DNA from: Chroococcidiopsis thermalis PCC 7203 | GTDB lineage: Bacteria > Cyanobacteriota > Cyanobacteriia > Cyanobacteriales > Chroococcidiopsidaceae | NCBI RefSeq assembly: GCF_000317125.1 | Contig: NC_019695.1 | Location: 2,902,336-2,966,335, forward strand | DNA length: 64,000 nt | Direction: 5' to 3' | Shown: piece after piece, positions 33,533 through 41,703 of the stretch | Layout of the letters: each line of letters opens with the position of its first letter | Numbering within the stretch: position 1 is the stretch's first letter | Made by a program: the position numbers and the translations under genes | Notes under the pieces: model-generated | Seen by the model: only the letters and a program-made list of their open reading frames with translations | Told to the model about the DNA's origin: nothing | Databases searched by the model: none

Positions 33533-34132
33533 ATGACTGAATGGATTGTAAATATCATGACTTCCCTTGGTTATTTGGGAATCGGATTGTTGATGTTTTT
33601 AGAAAACCTTTTTCCTCCCATTCCTTCAGAACTGATCATGCCATTAGCGGGTTTTACCGCAGCACAAGGTAAGTTGAATATTGTAGGGGCGATCGCAGCA
33701 GGTGTAATAGGAACTGTCATCGGGGCGTTACCTTGGTACTATGCAGGAAAATTCTTAGGCGAAGAACGATTAAGAGGTTGGGCAGATAAATACGGTAAAT
33801 GGATAACTATTACTGGTAAAGATATCGACAGATCGAAACACTGGTTTGACAAGCATGGGGTGAAGGCAGTACTTCTGTGTCGCATGGTTCCTGGGGTACG
33901 CACTTTGATTTCACTTCCCGCCGGAATCGGTGATATGCATGTAGTACCGTTCCTGATCTACTCAACTGTCGGAACGATATTGTGGGTAGGACTTTTAACT
34001 GCTGCTGGATACATCTTGGGAGATCACTACCAAATAGTAGAGGAATACCTTGCACCTGTTTCTAAAATTGTACTTGCAGCTCTAGTTATTGGTTTAATAA
34101 TTGTAATTATCAGACGGAGGCAGCGACGGTAA
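33533..34132 (+). CDS. DedA-family membrane protein
   Basis: 199 residues from the ATG at 33533; an upstream start at 33488 lies within a palindromic repeat and is unlikely. About five hydrophobic segments. The DedA/SNARE-associated signature is visible: FLENLFPPIPSELIMPLAGF near the N-terminus and the FCRMVPGVR-like CRMVPGVRTLISLPAG, which includes the conserved glycine-arginine reentrant loop. DedA proteins are undecaprenyl-phosphate or lipid flippases/transporters in other bacteria; which one here is unknown. Confidence 0.93.
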   Translation: MTEWIVNIMTSLGYLGIGLLMFLENLFPPIPSELIMPLAGFTAAQGKLNIVGAIAAGVIGTVIGALPWYYAGKFLGEERLRGWADKYGKWITITGKDIDRSKHWFDKHGVKAVLLCRMVPGVRTLISLPAGIGDMHVVPFLIYSTVGTILWVGLLTAAGYILGDHYQIVEEYLAPVSKIVLAALVIGLIIVIIRRRQRR

Positions 34133-34162
34133 ATTATTGTCATTTTGATCGCTTCTTAAGAG

Positions 34163-34189
34163 GTATGGTGCATTATTAACGCACCATAC
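34163..34189. terminator. Possible hairpin after the DedA gene
   Basis: Perfect 9-bp arms (GTATGGTGC, GCACCATAC) around ATTATTAAC, 30 bp past the stop codon and followed by an A/T-rich stretch without a clear T-run. A weak terminator is the simplest reading. Confidence 0.45.
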
Positions 34190-34228
34190 ATATAATTTAA
34201 AGAACATCTGATTTGTGCGATCGCCACC

Positions 34229-35965
34229 TTGAAAAATCGTTCTTATTCTCGTTCTTATTACTGGCAGCTAATACCATATATCCGTCCCCAGTGGCAAAAC
34301 CTAGCTAAGGGTGGCGTAGGAATTTTAGGCTTTGTCATCGCTACGTTAGCCTTAATTCATTTAGCTGGAAGATTGACTACACCGTTTGGACAAGGTAATG
34401 TCGTTGCGATCGCTCAACTTTCTAGTTTATGCGCTGCCGTTTTTCTAATTAGAGGAATTGCTCAAGCAATTCAAGATATTTATATGGCAAAAGCAGCTTT
34501 AAAAGTTGCTTTCCACCTGCGTAAACAAGTTTACAGCCACCTACAAAAACTTAATCTCAGCTATTTTGAAACTGCAAAAGCAGGCGATTTATCTTACCGA
34601 CTGACGGAAGACATCGATCGCATTGGAGAAATCGTAAACAAGATTTTTCACGATTTTATTCCTTGTCTTTTGCAGTTGGTGGTAATTCCAATCTATATGC
34701 TGTACCTAAATTGGCAGCTGACGATCGCAATCATTTTAGTCGTGCCGTTAATAGGTATATTAATTACTTGGTTCGGCGAACGGGTACGCAAGTTTTCGCT
34801 CAAAAGTCAAAATCGTATTTCAGATTTATCAGCAATTTTAACTGAAGTGTTTAGTGGCATTCGGATTATTCAAGCTTTTGCAGCGGAAGATAGAGAAATT
34901 GCTCGATTCAGTCACGAAGCAGAACGGACTTTACAAGCTAAATACTCCACAGAACGACTCAAAGCCATTCAAATTCCGGTCGTGGGATTTTTACAAGCAT
35001 TGAGCTTTTTATTTGTTCTGTTATTTGCAGCTTGGCAAATCTCTCAAAATAACTTGACTGTAGCAGGATTTTTTAGCTATTTAGCAGCAGCAGTATCGAT
35101 TATCGATCCGATTAGTCATACAACTAATAATTATAACGAGTTTAAACAAGCAGAAGCTTCTGTCGATCGTGTATTTGAGTTATTATCAATTCAACCCACA
35201 GTAGAAGAAAAAACAAATGCGATCGCGCTACCTTTAGTTAGTGGTAAAGTAGAATATCGTCAGATCGGTTTTGCCTATAAACTCGGTCAACCAGTACTAG
35301 AAAACTTAAATTTAATTGCGCATCCAGGCGAAAGAATTGCTTTAGTTGGTGCTTCTGGCGCGGGAAAAACAACTTTAGTTAACTTACTCCCACGCTTCTA
35401 CGATCCGCAGTCGGGAGAAATTTTAATTGATGGCATTGATATTCGTGACGTGCAGTTAAAAAGCCTGCGACGACAAATAGGAATTGTGCCTCAAGAAACA
35501 GTTTTATTTTCAGGTGCGATCGCTGAAAATATTGCTTTTGGACAGGCTAGTTACAATTTAGTAGATGTAGAATCAGCCGCCAAAATTGCCAATGCTCATC
35601 AATTTATTATGCAACTTCCTGATGGTTATTACACCCAAGTCGGAGAAAGAGGCGTAAATTTATCGGGAGGACAAAGACAAAGAATTGCGATCGCCCGTGC
35701 AGTTTTGCTCGATCCGCGTATTCTAATATTAGATGAAGCTACTTCTGCTTTAGATTCAGAATCGGAAGCTTTAGTACAGGAAGCTTTAGAAAGATTGATG
35801 CAGAATCGAACTGTATTTATCATCGCCCATCGTTTAACTACTGTACGTCGTAGCGATCGCATTTTGGTGATGGAAAAAGGGCAAATTGTCGAATCGGGTA
35901 CGCATGAGGAGTTGTTGGCATTAGAAGGACGCTACGCGCGGTTTTATGCACAGCAGTTTAGTTAA
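34229..35965 (+). CDS. ABC transporter, fused permease and ATP-binding protein
   Basis: 578 residues. An exporter-type half transporter. About six membrane helices (residues 20-310), then the nucleotide-binding domain with Walker A GASGAGKTTL, Q-loop VPQETVLFSG, signature LSGGQRQRIAIARA, Walker B ILILDEATSALD and the switch histidine in IIAHRLTTV. It probably works as a homodimer. The start is a TTG at 34229, and no better ATG is in frame nearby. Cargo (lipid, peptide or drug) cannot be told from sequence. Confidence 0.93.
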   Translation: MKNRSYSRSYYWQLIPYIRPQWQNLAKGGVGILGFVIATLALIHLAGRLTTPFGQGNVVAIAQLSSLCAAVFLIRGIAQAIQDIYMAKAALKVAFHLRKQVYSHLQKLNLSYFETAKAGDLSYRLTEDIDRIGEIVNKIFHDFIPCLLQLVVIPIYMLYLNWQLTIAIILVVPLIGILITWFGERVRKFSLKSQNRISDLSAILTEVFSGIRIIQAFAAEDREIARFSHEAERTLQAKYSTERLKAIQIPVVGFLQALSFLFVLLFAAWQISQNNLTVAGFFSYLAAAVSIIDPISHTTNNYNEFKQAEASVDRVFELLSIQPTVEEKTNAIALPLVSGKVEYRQIGFAYKLGQPVLENLNLIAHPGERIALVGASGAGKTTLVNLLPRFYDPQSGEILIDGIDIRDVQLKSLRRQIGIVPQETVLFSGAIAENIAFGQASYNLVDVESAAKIANAHQFIMQLPDGYYTQVGERGVNLSGGQRQRIAIARAVLLDPRILILDEATSALDSESEALVQEALERLMQNRTVFIIAHRLTTVRRSDRILVMEKGQIVESGTHEELLALEGRYARFYAQQFS

Positions 35966-36099
35966 ACTACGAATATATATTGATGCTTTAATTTAATTAA
36001 AAATGATAAAAAATAAAAGATGTAAAAATAATTGCTTTCCTCTTACTCTTAGTAATAAATATAAGACATTATTTTTAGAATTCTTTGACTAATACAAGT

Positions 36100-36558
36100 A
36101 TGAATCCTAAACAAAATTTATTGATATTGCTATTCATTTTATTTGTTTTGTGTATTAATTATTTTCAGTCATATAATGGCAGATTTGTTTTTGAAGTAGA
36201 ATTATTAAATCTGATTTTTTACAATTTTGCATTTTTAATCCCATTGCTTTTATTTTTTAATAGTTTTTTATTTAAAGATGCTGAAACAAAAAGTTTAAGT
36301 ATAGCGGTATTTATAGTTCCTAGTACCATCACTCTCCTACTATATTCATATATTGTTTTACCGAGTATTTTATCTGGCAGTGGAAAACTTGTACGTAGAA
36401 TCCAAGAATCAGAAGCTAATATTATTAGCGTCTACAAGTATACAACTTATGGTTTCCTAGACAACGGACATATTTGTGGAGCTTGGGTCAGACAGAAAAG
36501 AGTATTCCCTGGAATTATTAGAAATCAAGAATTAATCCACGAGTGTCGCGAGTATTGA
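36100..36558 (+). CDS. Small membrane protein, unrecognised
   Basis: 152 residues from the ATG at 36100. Three strongly hydrophobic stretches (about 7-24, 36-59 and 70-98) followed by a polar C-terminal tail with KYTTYGFLDNGHICGAW and a cysteine near the end. It is markedly richer in A/T than its neighbours (the flanks too), which may mark foreign origin. I do not recognise the family. It is convergent with the toxin-antitoxin pair. Confidence 0.6.
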   Translation: MNPKQNLLILLFILFVLCINYFQSYNGRFVFEVELLNLIFYNFAFLIPLLLFFNSFLFKDAETKSLSIAVFIVPSTITLLLYSYIVLPSILSGSGKLVRRIQESEANIISVYKYTTYGFLDNGHICGAWVRQKRVFPGIIRNQELIHECREY

Positions 36559-36580
36559 GATGATACAACATTTTATTGAA

Positions 36581-36913
36581 CTAGCTTGACAATTTTTTAT
36601 TCTTTATACGCTCTTGCAAGCAGCTAATAATTTCAGGCGTTAAACTTTCTTCTGGTTCAACAAGTTCTCGTTCAGCCATTAATGTCTCAATTTCAGCAGG
36701 CGAGACTTGTCCTAAATTCTGTAATAGAGTATTAAAAGATTCTTTTTGGCGATCGCTTGTTGTTTCATCTAGAGTTTCAACCGTGTAAGCTGATGTCACT
36801 TGACGAGTCAAGGCATACACGATGTACTGATTTAAAGAGACACCTTCACTTTCGGCTAATCGCACTAATTGCTGATGTAACGTTTCGGGTAAGCGTACTG
36901 TTAATCTACTCAT
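36581..36913 (-). CDS. Ribbon-helix-helix antitoxin-like DNA-binding protein
   Basis: 110 residues from the ATG at 36913, with a clear AGGAG ribosome-binding site 7 bp upstream. The N-terminal 45 residues (RLTVRLPETLHQQLVRLAESEGVSLNQYI, in short motifs LTVRLPETLHQQL and GVSLNQYIV) match the ribbon-helix-helix fold of HicB/Arc-like antitoxins. The C-terminal half is acidic (PAEIETLMAERELVEPEE), as expected of a toxin-binding tail. It is the downstream gene of a pair, 77 bp after the PIN toxin. Confidence 0.85.
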   Translation of the reverse strand: MSRLTVRLPETLHQQLVRLAESEGVSLNQYIVYALTRQVTSAYTVETLDETTSDRQKESFNTLLQNLGQVSPAEIETLMAERELVEPEESLTPEIISCLQERIKNKKLSS

Positions 36914-36990
36914 TTTCAACTCCTGGCAAAATCAAAATATGTCTAACTCGATAGAGCAATAACAACCTCTACAGGTGTCATCACTTGCAA

Positions 36991-37353
36991 TCATAATGAT
37001 TCTTTTGCAGTTTTAAAATCTCGTATATTTGATGTGACAACAATCGCACTTGCATTCATTGCACAATCGATAACGTGTTCGTCTCCTGGATCGGGTGAAG
37101 TAGGTCGCCACGAGTAATAAATGGTTGTAAAATTTGCTTGAGATAGCAAGGTTCCTAGAACGGGTTTCATGCTTTGCCAACGAGTTTCTGAAAGCTTACG
37201 AGATAGAACATCTGCGTATTCATAAGCTTGAGCATTTGAGACATAGACTTGAAGTAAGTCAGCTAACCAAGCATCAACAATTAAACTAGCTGCATTACCC
37301 CTTTGAGTTAATCCTGCAAAGACAACATTTGTATCAATAACTACTCGTAACAT
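36991..37353 (-). CDS. PIN-domain toxin-like ribonuclease
   Basis: 120 residues from the ATG at 37353 (MLRVVIDTN). The start of a PIN domain is shown by VVIDTNVVFAGLTQRG, and later acidic residues occur in DEHVIDCAMNASA and TSNIRDF, as in the metal-binding site of the COG1569 toxin group. It is transcribed before the ribbon-helix-helix gene. Toxin-first order is less common but occurs among PIN systems. It is likely to cleave RNA; the target is unknown. Confidence 0.88.
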   Translation of the reverse strand: MLRVVIDTNVVFAGLTQRGNAASLIVDAWLADLLQVYVSNAQAYEYADVLSRKLSETRWQSMKPVLGTLLSQANFTTIYYSWRPTSPDPGDEHVIDCAMNASAIVVTSNIRDFKTAKESL

Positions 37354-37469
37354 GAAATATCTAAAATATAGCACTACTATAGCACCATATTTAGTGTCAT
37401 TATTTTTAGAGATTTAAGATTCTGGTGAAATCCAACTTTGACAATCTGAGTACTGCTGAACGTTGCTAC

Positions 37470-37844
37470 TCAGAGTGTTTCCAAATAACTCAGCAGATCT
37501 GCCATTTCCTTTTCGCTAGGCTGAAATTTTGGCATTGGTGGTGTATCCCCACTAATCACCTGATGAATTAAACCGTAACCCGACTTCCGTTTAGAAACTC
37601 CTTGCAGGCTGGGACCAACATTACCTTCTGCTTGAAAACCATGACAACCAGCGCAGTTCATCTGGAAGATCGCGTTACCTTGCATCGGATCGCCAGATAA
37701 AGATAAAACACCCTTAATATAAGGATCGGCGGGACTGAGTAGGTAAGCGCCCACAATCGCTATGGCGATCGCCAATAACAGCGCTAGAGCGATCGTCGCG
37801 AACCGCTGAAGCGAATTTTGACTGAGGACGTGCTGGTTATCCAA
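37470..37844 (-). CDS. cytM: Cytochrome cM
   Basis: 124 residues: an N-terminal membrane anchor (about 14-34), then a class I cytochrome c domain. The haem site CAGCH (CXXCH) is near residue 65, with a methionine ligand candidate in TPPMPKF. The motifs DPYIKGVL, GNAIFQMNCAGCHG, GNVGPSL and MADLLSYLETL fit CytM, a cyanobacterial cytochrome that modulates respiratory/photosynthetic electron flow. It is divergent from petG, 256 bp away. Confidence 0.9.
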   Translation of the reverse strand: MDNQHVLSQNSLQRFATIALALLLAIAIAIVGAYLLSPADPYIKGVLSLSGDPMQGNAIFQMNCAGCHGFQAEGNVGPSLQGVSKRKSGYGLIHQVISGDTPPMPKFQPSEKEMADLLSYLETL

Positions 37845-38100
37845 AAGGTTTCACTAAAAGTCAAATTGACAAATCTTTTCTATATCCTACACATAGCTTA
37901 AAAGTTCTTGACCTTATCGGCAAGCAAATAGCGCTAATTTATACCCATTAAATTTTTGTTAAAATCGACTGACATTTAGTCAGCTAAAGACTTCTGACTC
38001 AGCCCCCTACATACAACTAAACAGAGGTATGATTAAAGACGTGCAGAAAAACTTAATCTAAGCAAACATATTACTACATCTGACATTCAGGAGATTTGAC

Positions 38101-38217
38101 GTGGTTGAACCCTTACTCGATGGCATGGTACTAGGTCTAATTTTTGTTACCCTGGCAGGGCTGTTTTTCAAAGCTTACGAGCAATTCAAGCGCGGTAAAA
38201 AGCTGGGAATTGACTAA
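38101..38217 (+). CDS. petG: Cytochrome b6-f complex subunit 5 (PetG)
   Basis: A 38-residue single-span protein starting at a GTG (GTG GTT GAA CCC), preceded by AGGAG at suitable spacing (38092 region). The sequence [21 protein letters not shown] is the PetG membrane helix, and [13 protein letters not shown] is the cytoplasmic tail. PetG stabilises the cytochrome b6f complex that links photosystem II and I. It is the smallest gene found and proves the phototrophic nature of the host. Confidence 0.95.
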   Translation: MVEPLLDGMVLGLIFVTLAGLFFKAYEQFKRGKKLGID

Positions 38218-38285
38218 GAACGTTTCAGGAGACAAGGGAGACAAGGAGGACAAGGGAGACAAGGAAGAGAGTACTACTACCTTTC

Positions 38286-38861
38286 TCATTTTTCTTCCGA
38301 CTCCCGACTCCCGACTCCCGACTCCCTAGTATAAAAGGTCAGAGTTGTATTACCGTAAACTTTTTGACGACAGATTTCTAAGCTAGAGATGGCTTGCGGT
38401 TGCCAGAGCGCAGAATCGTATTCTACAGCGAGTTCTCCCTCTGGGTGCAAGAGATGATAGCGAGCGATCGCCTCTAATATTGGCTGATACAATCCACTGG
38501 CATAGGGTGGATCGAAGTAGATGCGATCGAATTGCTGTCCGACTAGAGTTTTTAATTTTTGTACGACATCTCCGCGCAATACCTGGAACTGTTGTTCTGG
38601 TTTGGTTATTTTCTGCCAATTCTGTTGAATAACGTTGCAAGCACGGTTGGATTGCTCGATCCCGACTACACAACTAGCGCCCCTACATAAAGCTTCTGCA
38701 CCCATCGAGCCAGTTCCGGCGCATAAATCAAGCCAGCGACAATTAGCAATTTTTCCTTGCCAGATATTAAATACTGCCTCCCGCACTCTACCGCTAGTAG
38801 GGCGCGTATCTTTACCTGGGAGAGATTTTAGTTGGCGATTCCCGGAGATTCTGAGACTCAT
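38286..38861 (-). CDS. rsmD: 16S rRNA (guanine966-N2)-methyltransferase
   Basis: 191 residues from the ATG at 38861 (MSLRISGNRQLKSLPG); an upstream start at 38915 would cross a dispersed repeat. Landmarks are TRPTSGRVREAVFNI, the SAM-binding LDLCAGTGSMGAEAL and the catalytic FDPPYASGLY (DPPY). The last residues (RESGVGSRESEEK) are read from CGACTCC heptamers at 38297-38326, so the C-terminus is repeat-derived. Confidence 0.94.
   Translation of the reverse strand: MSLRISGNRQLKSLPGKDTRPTSGRVREAVFNIWQGKIANCRWLDLCAGTGSMGAEALCRGASCVVGIEQSNRACNVIQQNWQKITKPEQQFQVLRGDVVQKLKTLVGQQFDRIYFDPPYASGLYQPILEAIARYHLLHPEGELAVEYDSALWQPQAISSLEICRQKVYGNTTLTFYTRESGVGSRESEEK
38297..38326. repeat. Heptamer repeat inside the rsmD 3' end (GACTCCC)
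   Basis: Four copies of CGACTCC with period 7, translated on the minus strand as the tail of RsmD. Confidence 0.85.
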
Positions 38862-38879
38862 CGGAGGGTACGAAAACTT

Positions 38880-38945
38880 GTATAGGCGGGTTTTATCGAA
38901 CATCTGTGCGAACAAACCAAAGATTTTTGGTTGAACCCACCCCTA
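38880..38945. repeat. Dispersed GGCGGGTTT...ACCCACCCCTAC repeat, upstream of rsmD
   Basis: Starts with TAGGCGGGTTTTATCGA and ends with TTGAACCCACCCCTAC, a diverged relative of the 114-bp units at 19913-20226. It fills the short gap between hisH and rsmD. Confidence 0.75.
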
Positions 38946-39581
38946 CTAACACGCAACACCAACCTTTACCTGCGCCACGAAGTTAGATAAAATTTGTAAA
39001 CCTGCTGTAGAAGACTTTTCGGGGTGAAATTGGACGGCTACGAGGTTATCTTGGGCGATCGCCGCTGTTACGATTTGGCTACCATGAGTGACTGTAGCAG
39101 CGCGAACTTGAGGATTGACGGGATCGACGTAGTAGGAATGAACGAAATAAACCCAGGGATTGGGTTGCAACTTTTGCCATAACGTGCATTCTGGTTGGGT
39201 AAATTGCAGTTGGTTCCAACCCATGTGGGGAATTGTAATTCCTGGTTCGGAGGTGAAGCGGCGGACAGTACCAGCAATAATTCCCAGTCCTGGTTCCTTG
39301 CCTTCTTCGCTGCCGTCGAATAAAATTTGCAAACCGAGGCAAATTCCTAAAAATGGTATCCCGCTAGCGATCGCCTGTTTGATGGGTGCTTCTAAACCCC
39401 GCGATCGCAAATGTTGCACGGCTGGATCGAATGATCCAACTCCTGGCAGGACGATCGCATCTGCTTGTAGTATTTCTCTGGCGGAATCCGTAATTTTTGG
39501 GGTTGCGCCTGCATTTTCTAATCCTTTACAGGCAGAGTGCAAGTTTCCCATGTCATAATCTACAACTGCGATCGTTGCCAT
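38946..39581 (-). CDS. hisH: Imidazole glycerol phosphate synthase, glutaminase subunit
   Basis: Class I glutamine amidotransferase that feeds ammonia to HisF in histidine biosynthesis. 211 residues. The triad is visible: nucleophile cysteine in FLGICLGLQ, and histidine plus glutamate in VQFHPEKS. The start VDYDMGNLHSACKGLE is the family N-terminus. It is upstream of rsmD on the same strand, with a repeat between them. No hisF neighbour. Confidence 0.96.
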   Translation of the reverse strand: MATIAVVDYDMGNLHSACKGLENAGATPKITDSAREILQADAIVLPGVGSFDPAVQHLRSRGLEAPIKQAIASGIPFLGICLGLQILFDGSEEGKEPGLGIIAGTVRRFTSEPGITIPHMGWNQLQFTQPECTLWQKLQPNPWVYFVHSYYVDPVNPQVRAATVTHGSQIVTAAIAQDNLVAVQFHPEKSSTAGLQILSNFVAQVKVGVAC

Positions 39582-39647
39582 ATTTCATCCTCATTCCGGC
39601 ACTCTATTATTTTAGGTCAATACACCTGCTTATACGAAACTGTGTAC

Positions 39648-39706
39648 GGGCGGCTTCGCGGAACAACTCTGACTCCGACAAATATGGCTGGTAAACCCGC
39701 CCCTAC
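39648..39706. repeat. Dispersed GGGCGG...AAACCCGCCCCTAC repeat
   Basis: Begins with TACGGGCGGCTTCGCGG and ends with GGTAAACCCGCCCCTACC. It ends 9 bp before the start codon of the C15-like gene, so it supplies that gene's leader. Confidence 0.75.
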
Positions 39707-39714
39707 CATTGCAT

Positions 39715-40227
39715 ATGACAAAAAAGATCTTGCTAACTTCCTTTACAACTTGGCTACCCCATCACACAACGAATTCTTCTGACGACCTTCTAGAAAAAAT
39801 ATCTCAACTTAACTATACATTTGCTGTTCTCAACTTTTTGCGTCAGTTGCCTGTTAATATTCAACTTGCCAGCAATATAGTGATGGAAAAAGCTCAGGCT
39901 TTAGAACCTAATTCAATTATTTGTTGCGGGATGGCAGAACGCCGACAGCATTTGACGATTGAATCTAATGCGACTTGGAATGGTAGTATTTTACAGACAA
40001 ACATCGATTTAGGAAATTTAGTACAGGAGAATGACAGAGTAAAAATTAGTCACGATGCAGGGAAGTTTGTCTGTGAAGGACTTTATTATTCAGTTTTAGA
40101 GTGGATTCAACGCCATCAGTTGCCAGTAAATTGTGTTTTTATTCACGTTCCGATATTGACAGAGCAAAATTCAAATATTGTTTTAAATGATTTTGAAGTT
40201 ATTTTGCAACGACTGGGTAATTATTAA
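39715..40227 (+). CDS. Pyroglutamyl-peptidase-like (family C15) protein, short form
   Basis: 170 residues from the ATG at 39715. Family C15 enzymes remove N-terminal pyroglutamate. The triad can be traced: E83 (LTIESNA), C120 (SHDAGKFVCEGLYY) and H144 (FIHVPILTEQ), matching the family sequences around Glu81, Cys144 and His168. The N-terminal strand KKILLTSF also fits. It is about 40 residues shorter than usual (about 210), and the region between strand 1 and the glutamate strand is reduced and altered. Catalysis is likely but substrate range is uncertain. The stop abuts the next start codon (40228). Confidence 0.8.
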   Translation: MTKKILLTSFTTWLPHHTTNSSDDLLEKISQLNYTFAVLNFLRQLPVNIQLASNIVMEKAQALEPNSIICCGMAERRQHLTIESNATWNGSILQTNIDLGNLVQENDRVKISHDAGKFVCEGLYYSVLEWIQRHQLPVNCVFIHVPILTEQNSNIVLNDFEVILQRLGNY

Positions 40228-41604
40228 ATGAAACCAGCCTTTAAGTATATCTTGTGGAGCTTTGGCTTAATTAGCGTCAGTATTATTGGCTATATTAGCT
40301 TTACCCTGTGGCGAGTCTTGAGTATTGGCACGGCTTATCAAGCAAAACAATTTTGTTCGGGCGTGTTTGTCTCTCAACGCACTCCAGAATCTATTTTCAA
40401 TCGAGATGTCTTGGCTGAAATTGCAGATTTACCAACCTTGGAACAGTCAATTGTTAAGTCAATTAAAGTAAATATCGATCGCCCGCAGCAATCTGTCACG
40501 GCAAGTATTTTTGGCTTGGCAAAACACCAAGCAATCTTTCGTCCTGGACTTGGGTGTACTTTGGTTATCGATCGCTCTGTACAAGAGTTGCGATCGCAGA
40601 CTCAGCAACTCAACTTAACTCCACGACAAGATCGACGTTGGTTGCAAGGAAAGACAAACCAAATTCCGGCTGAAATTAACCAAAAACAACTTGCAGCAGC
40701 TATGGATTGGATTTTCAATCCTCAACATGACTCTAGGGCTGTTGTCATTGTCTACAAAGGCGAGATTGTGGCAGAACGTTATGCCCCAGGTTTTTCGGCG
40801 CAAATGCCGTTGTTGGGATGGTCGATGACTAAGAGTGTAATGAATGCACTAGTAGGCATTTTAGTCAAGCAGGGTAAGCTGTCGCTAACAGACGAAAATC
40901 TCATGCCAGAGTGGAATCATCCAGGCGATCGCCGCAGTCAAATTGCACTCGATCGAATGCTTCGCATGAGTAGCGGTTTGAAGTTTGACGAGAACGAGGG
41001 CAACCCTCTGGGTAATCTAATTCAAATGCTATTCGGTCAGAGTAACGTAGCTGCTTACGCTGCAAGTCAACCTCTGGAAGCCGATCCAGGTAGTAAATGG
41101 CAGTATGCCAGCGGTACGTCCAACATTCTCTCTCGGATTGTGCGCCGTGCGGTCGGCGATCGCGATGCCGATTATCTCACATTTCCCCGTCGCGCTCTAT
41201 TCAATCCTCTGGGGATGTCTAGTGCAGTTATCGAGCCTGATGCATCGGGAACCTTTATCGGTTCTGCTTTCATGTATGCTACGGCAAGGGATTGGGCGCG
41301 GTTTGGTTTGCTTTATTTACAAGATGGCGTGTGGGAAGGACAACGCATCTTACCCGAAGGCTGGGTGAAATATAGTCGCACGCCAGCTCCAGCAGCACCC
41401 AAGAAAAATTATGGCGCTCATTTTTGGTTAATGAATGTTTCTACACCATCTGGACACAGCAAAATTATGACCGCTCAAGGATTTCAAGATCAGTACACTG
41501 CTATTATTCCTTCACACCAACTCGTTATCGTTCATCTTGGTAGGAATAAAAACAGAACGCGCCAACAATTTATTCCTCGCGTTTTAGCGGCTTTTGCTAA
41601 TTAA
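40228..41604 (+). CDS. Membrane-anchored serine hydrolase, class C beta-lactamase family
   Basis: 458 residues. An N-terminal membrane span (about 8-28) anchors an extracytoplasmic hydrolase. The SxxK motif is S199-M-T-K202 (GWSMTKSVMNAL). A YASGTSN tract (near residue 291) stands for the YxN motif, and the C-terminal strand IVHLGRN replaces the KTG-like motif. Members are esterases, peptidases or penicillin-binding proteins. It starts the base after the C15-like gene ends, so the two are co-translated and may act on the same peptides. Confidence 0.88.
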   Translation: MKPAFKYILWSFGLISVSIIGYISFTLWRVLSIGTAYQAKQFCSGVFVSQRTPESIFNRDVLAEIADLPTLEQSIVKSIKVNIDRPQQSVTASIFGLAKHQAIFRPGLGCTLVIDRSVQELRSQTQQLNLTPRQDRRWLQGKTNQIPAEINQKQLAAAMDWIFNPQHDSRAVVIVYKGEIVAERYAPGFSAQMPLLGWSMTKSVMNALVGILVKQGKLSLTDENLMPEWNHPGDRRSQIALDRMLRMSSGLKFDENEGNPLGNLIQMLFGQSNVAAYAASQPLEADPGSKWQYASGTSNILSRIVRRAVGDRDADYLTFPRRALFNPLGMSSAVIEPDASGTFIGSAFMYATARDWARFGLLYLQDGVWEGQRILPEGWVKYSRTPAPAAPKKNYGAHFWLMNVSTPSGHSKIMTAQGFQDQYTAIIPSHQLVIVHLGRNKNRTRQQFIPRVLAAFAN

Positions 41605-41668
41605 TTTGAATGGGTTTACAGGAAATATTTGTTGGAGTCAAAGATGCTTCGTGAAACCGCCTCTACAA

Positions 41669-41700
41669 CTTTTGACTTTTGACTTTTAACTTTTGACTTG
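41669..41700. repeat. Tandem heptamer repeat (TGACTTT)
   Basis: Four and a half copies of TTTTGAC, period 7, ending 3 bp before the start codon of the DUF3370 gene, so it takes the place of its ribosome-binding region. Confidence 0.85.
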
Positions 41701-41703
41701 CTT

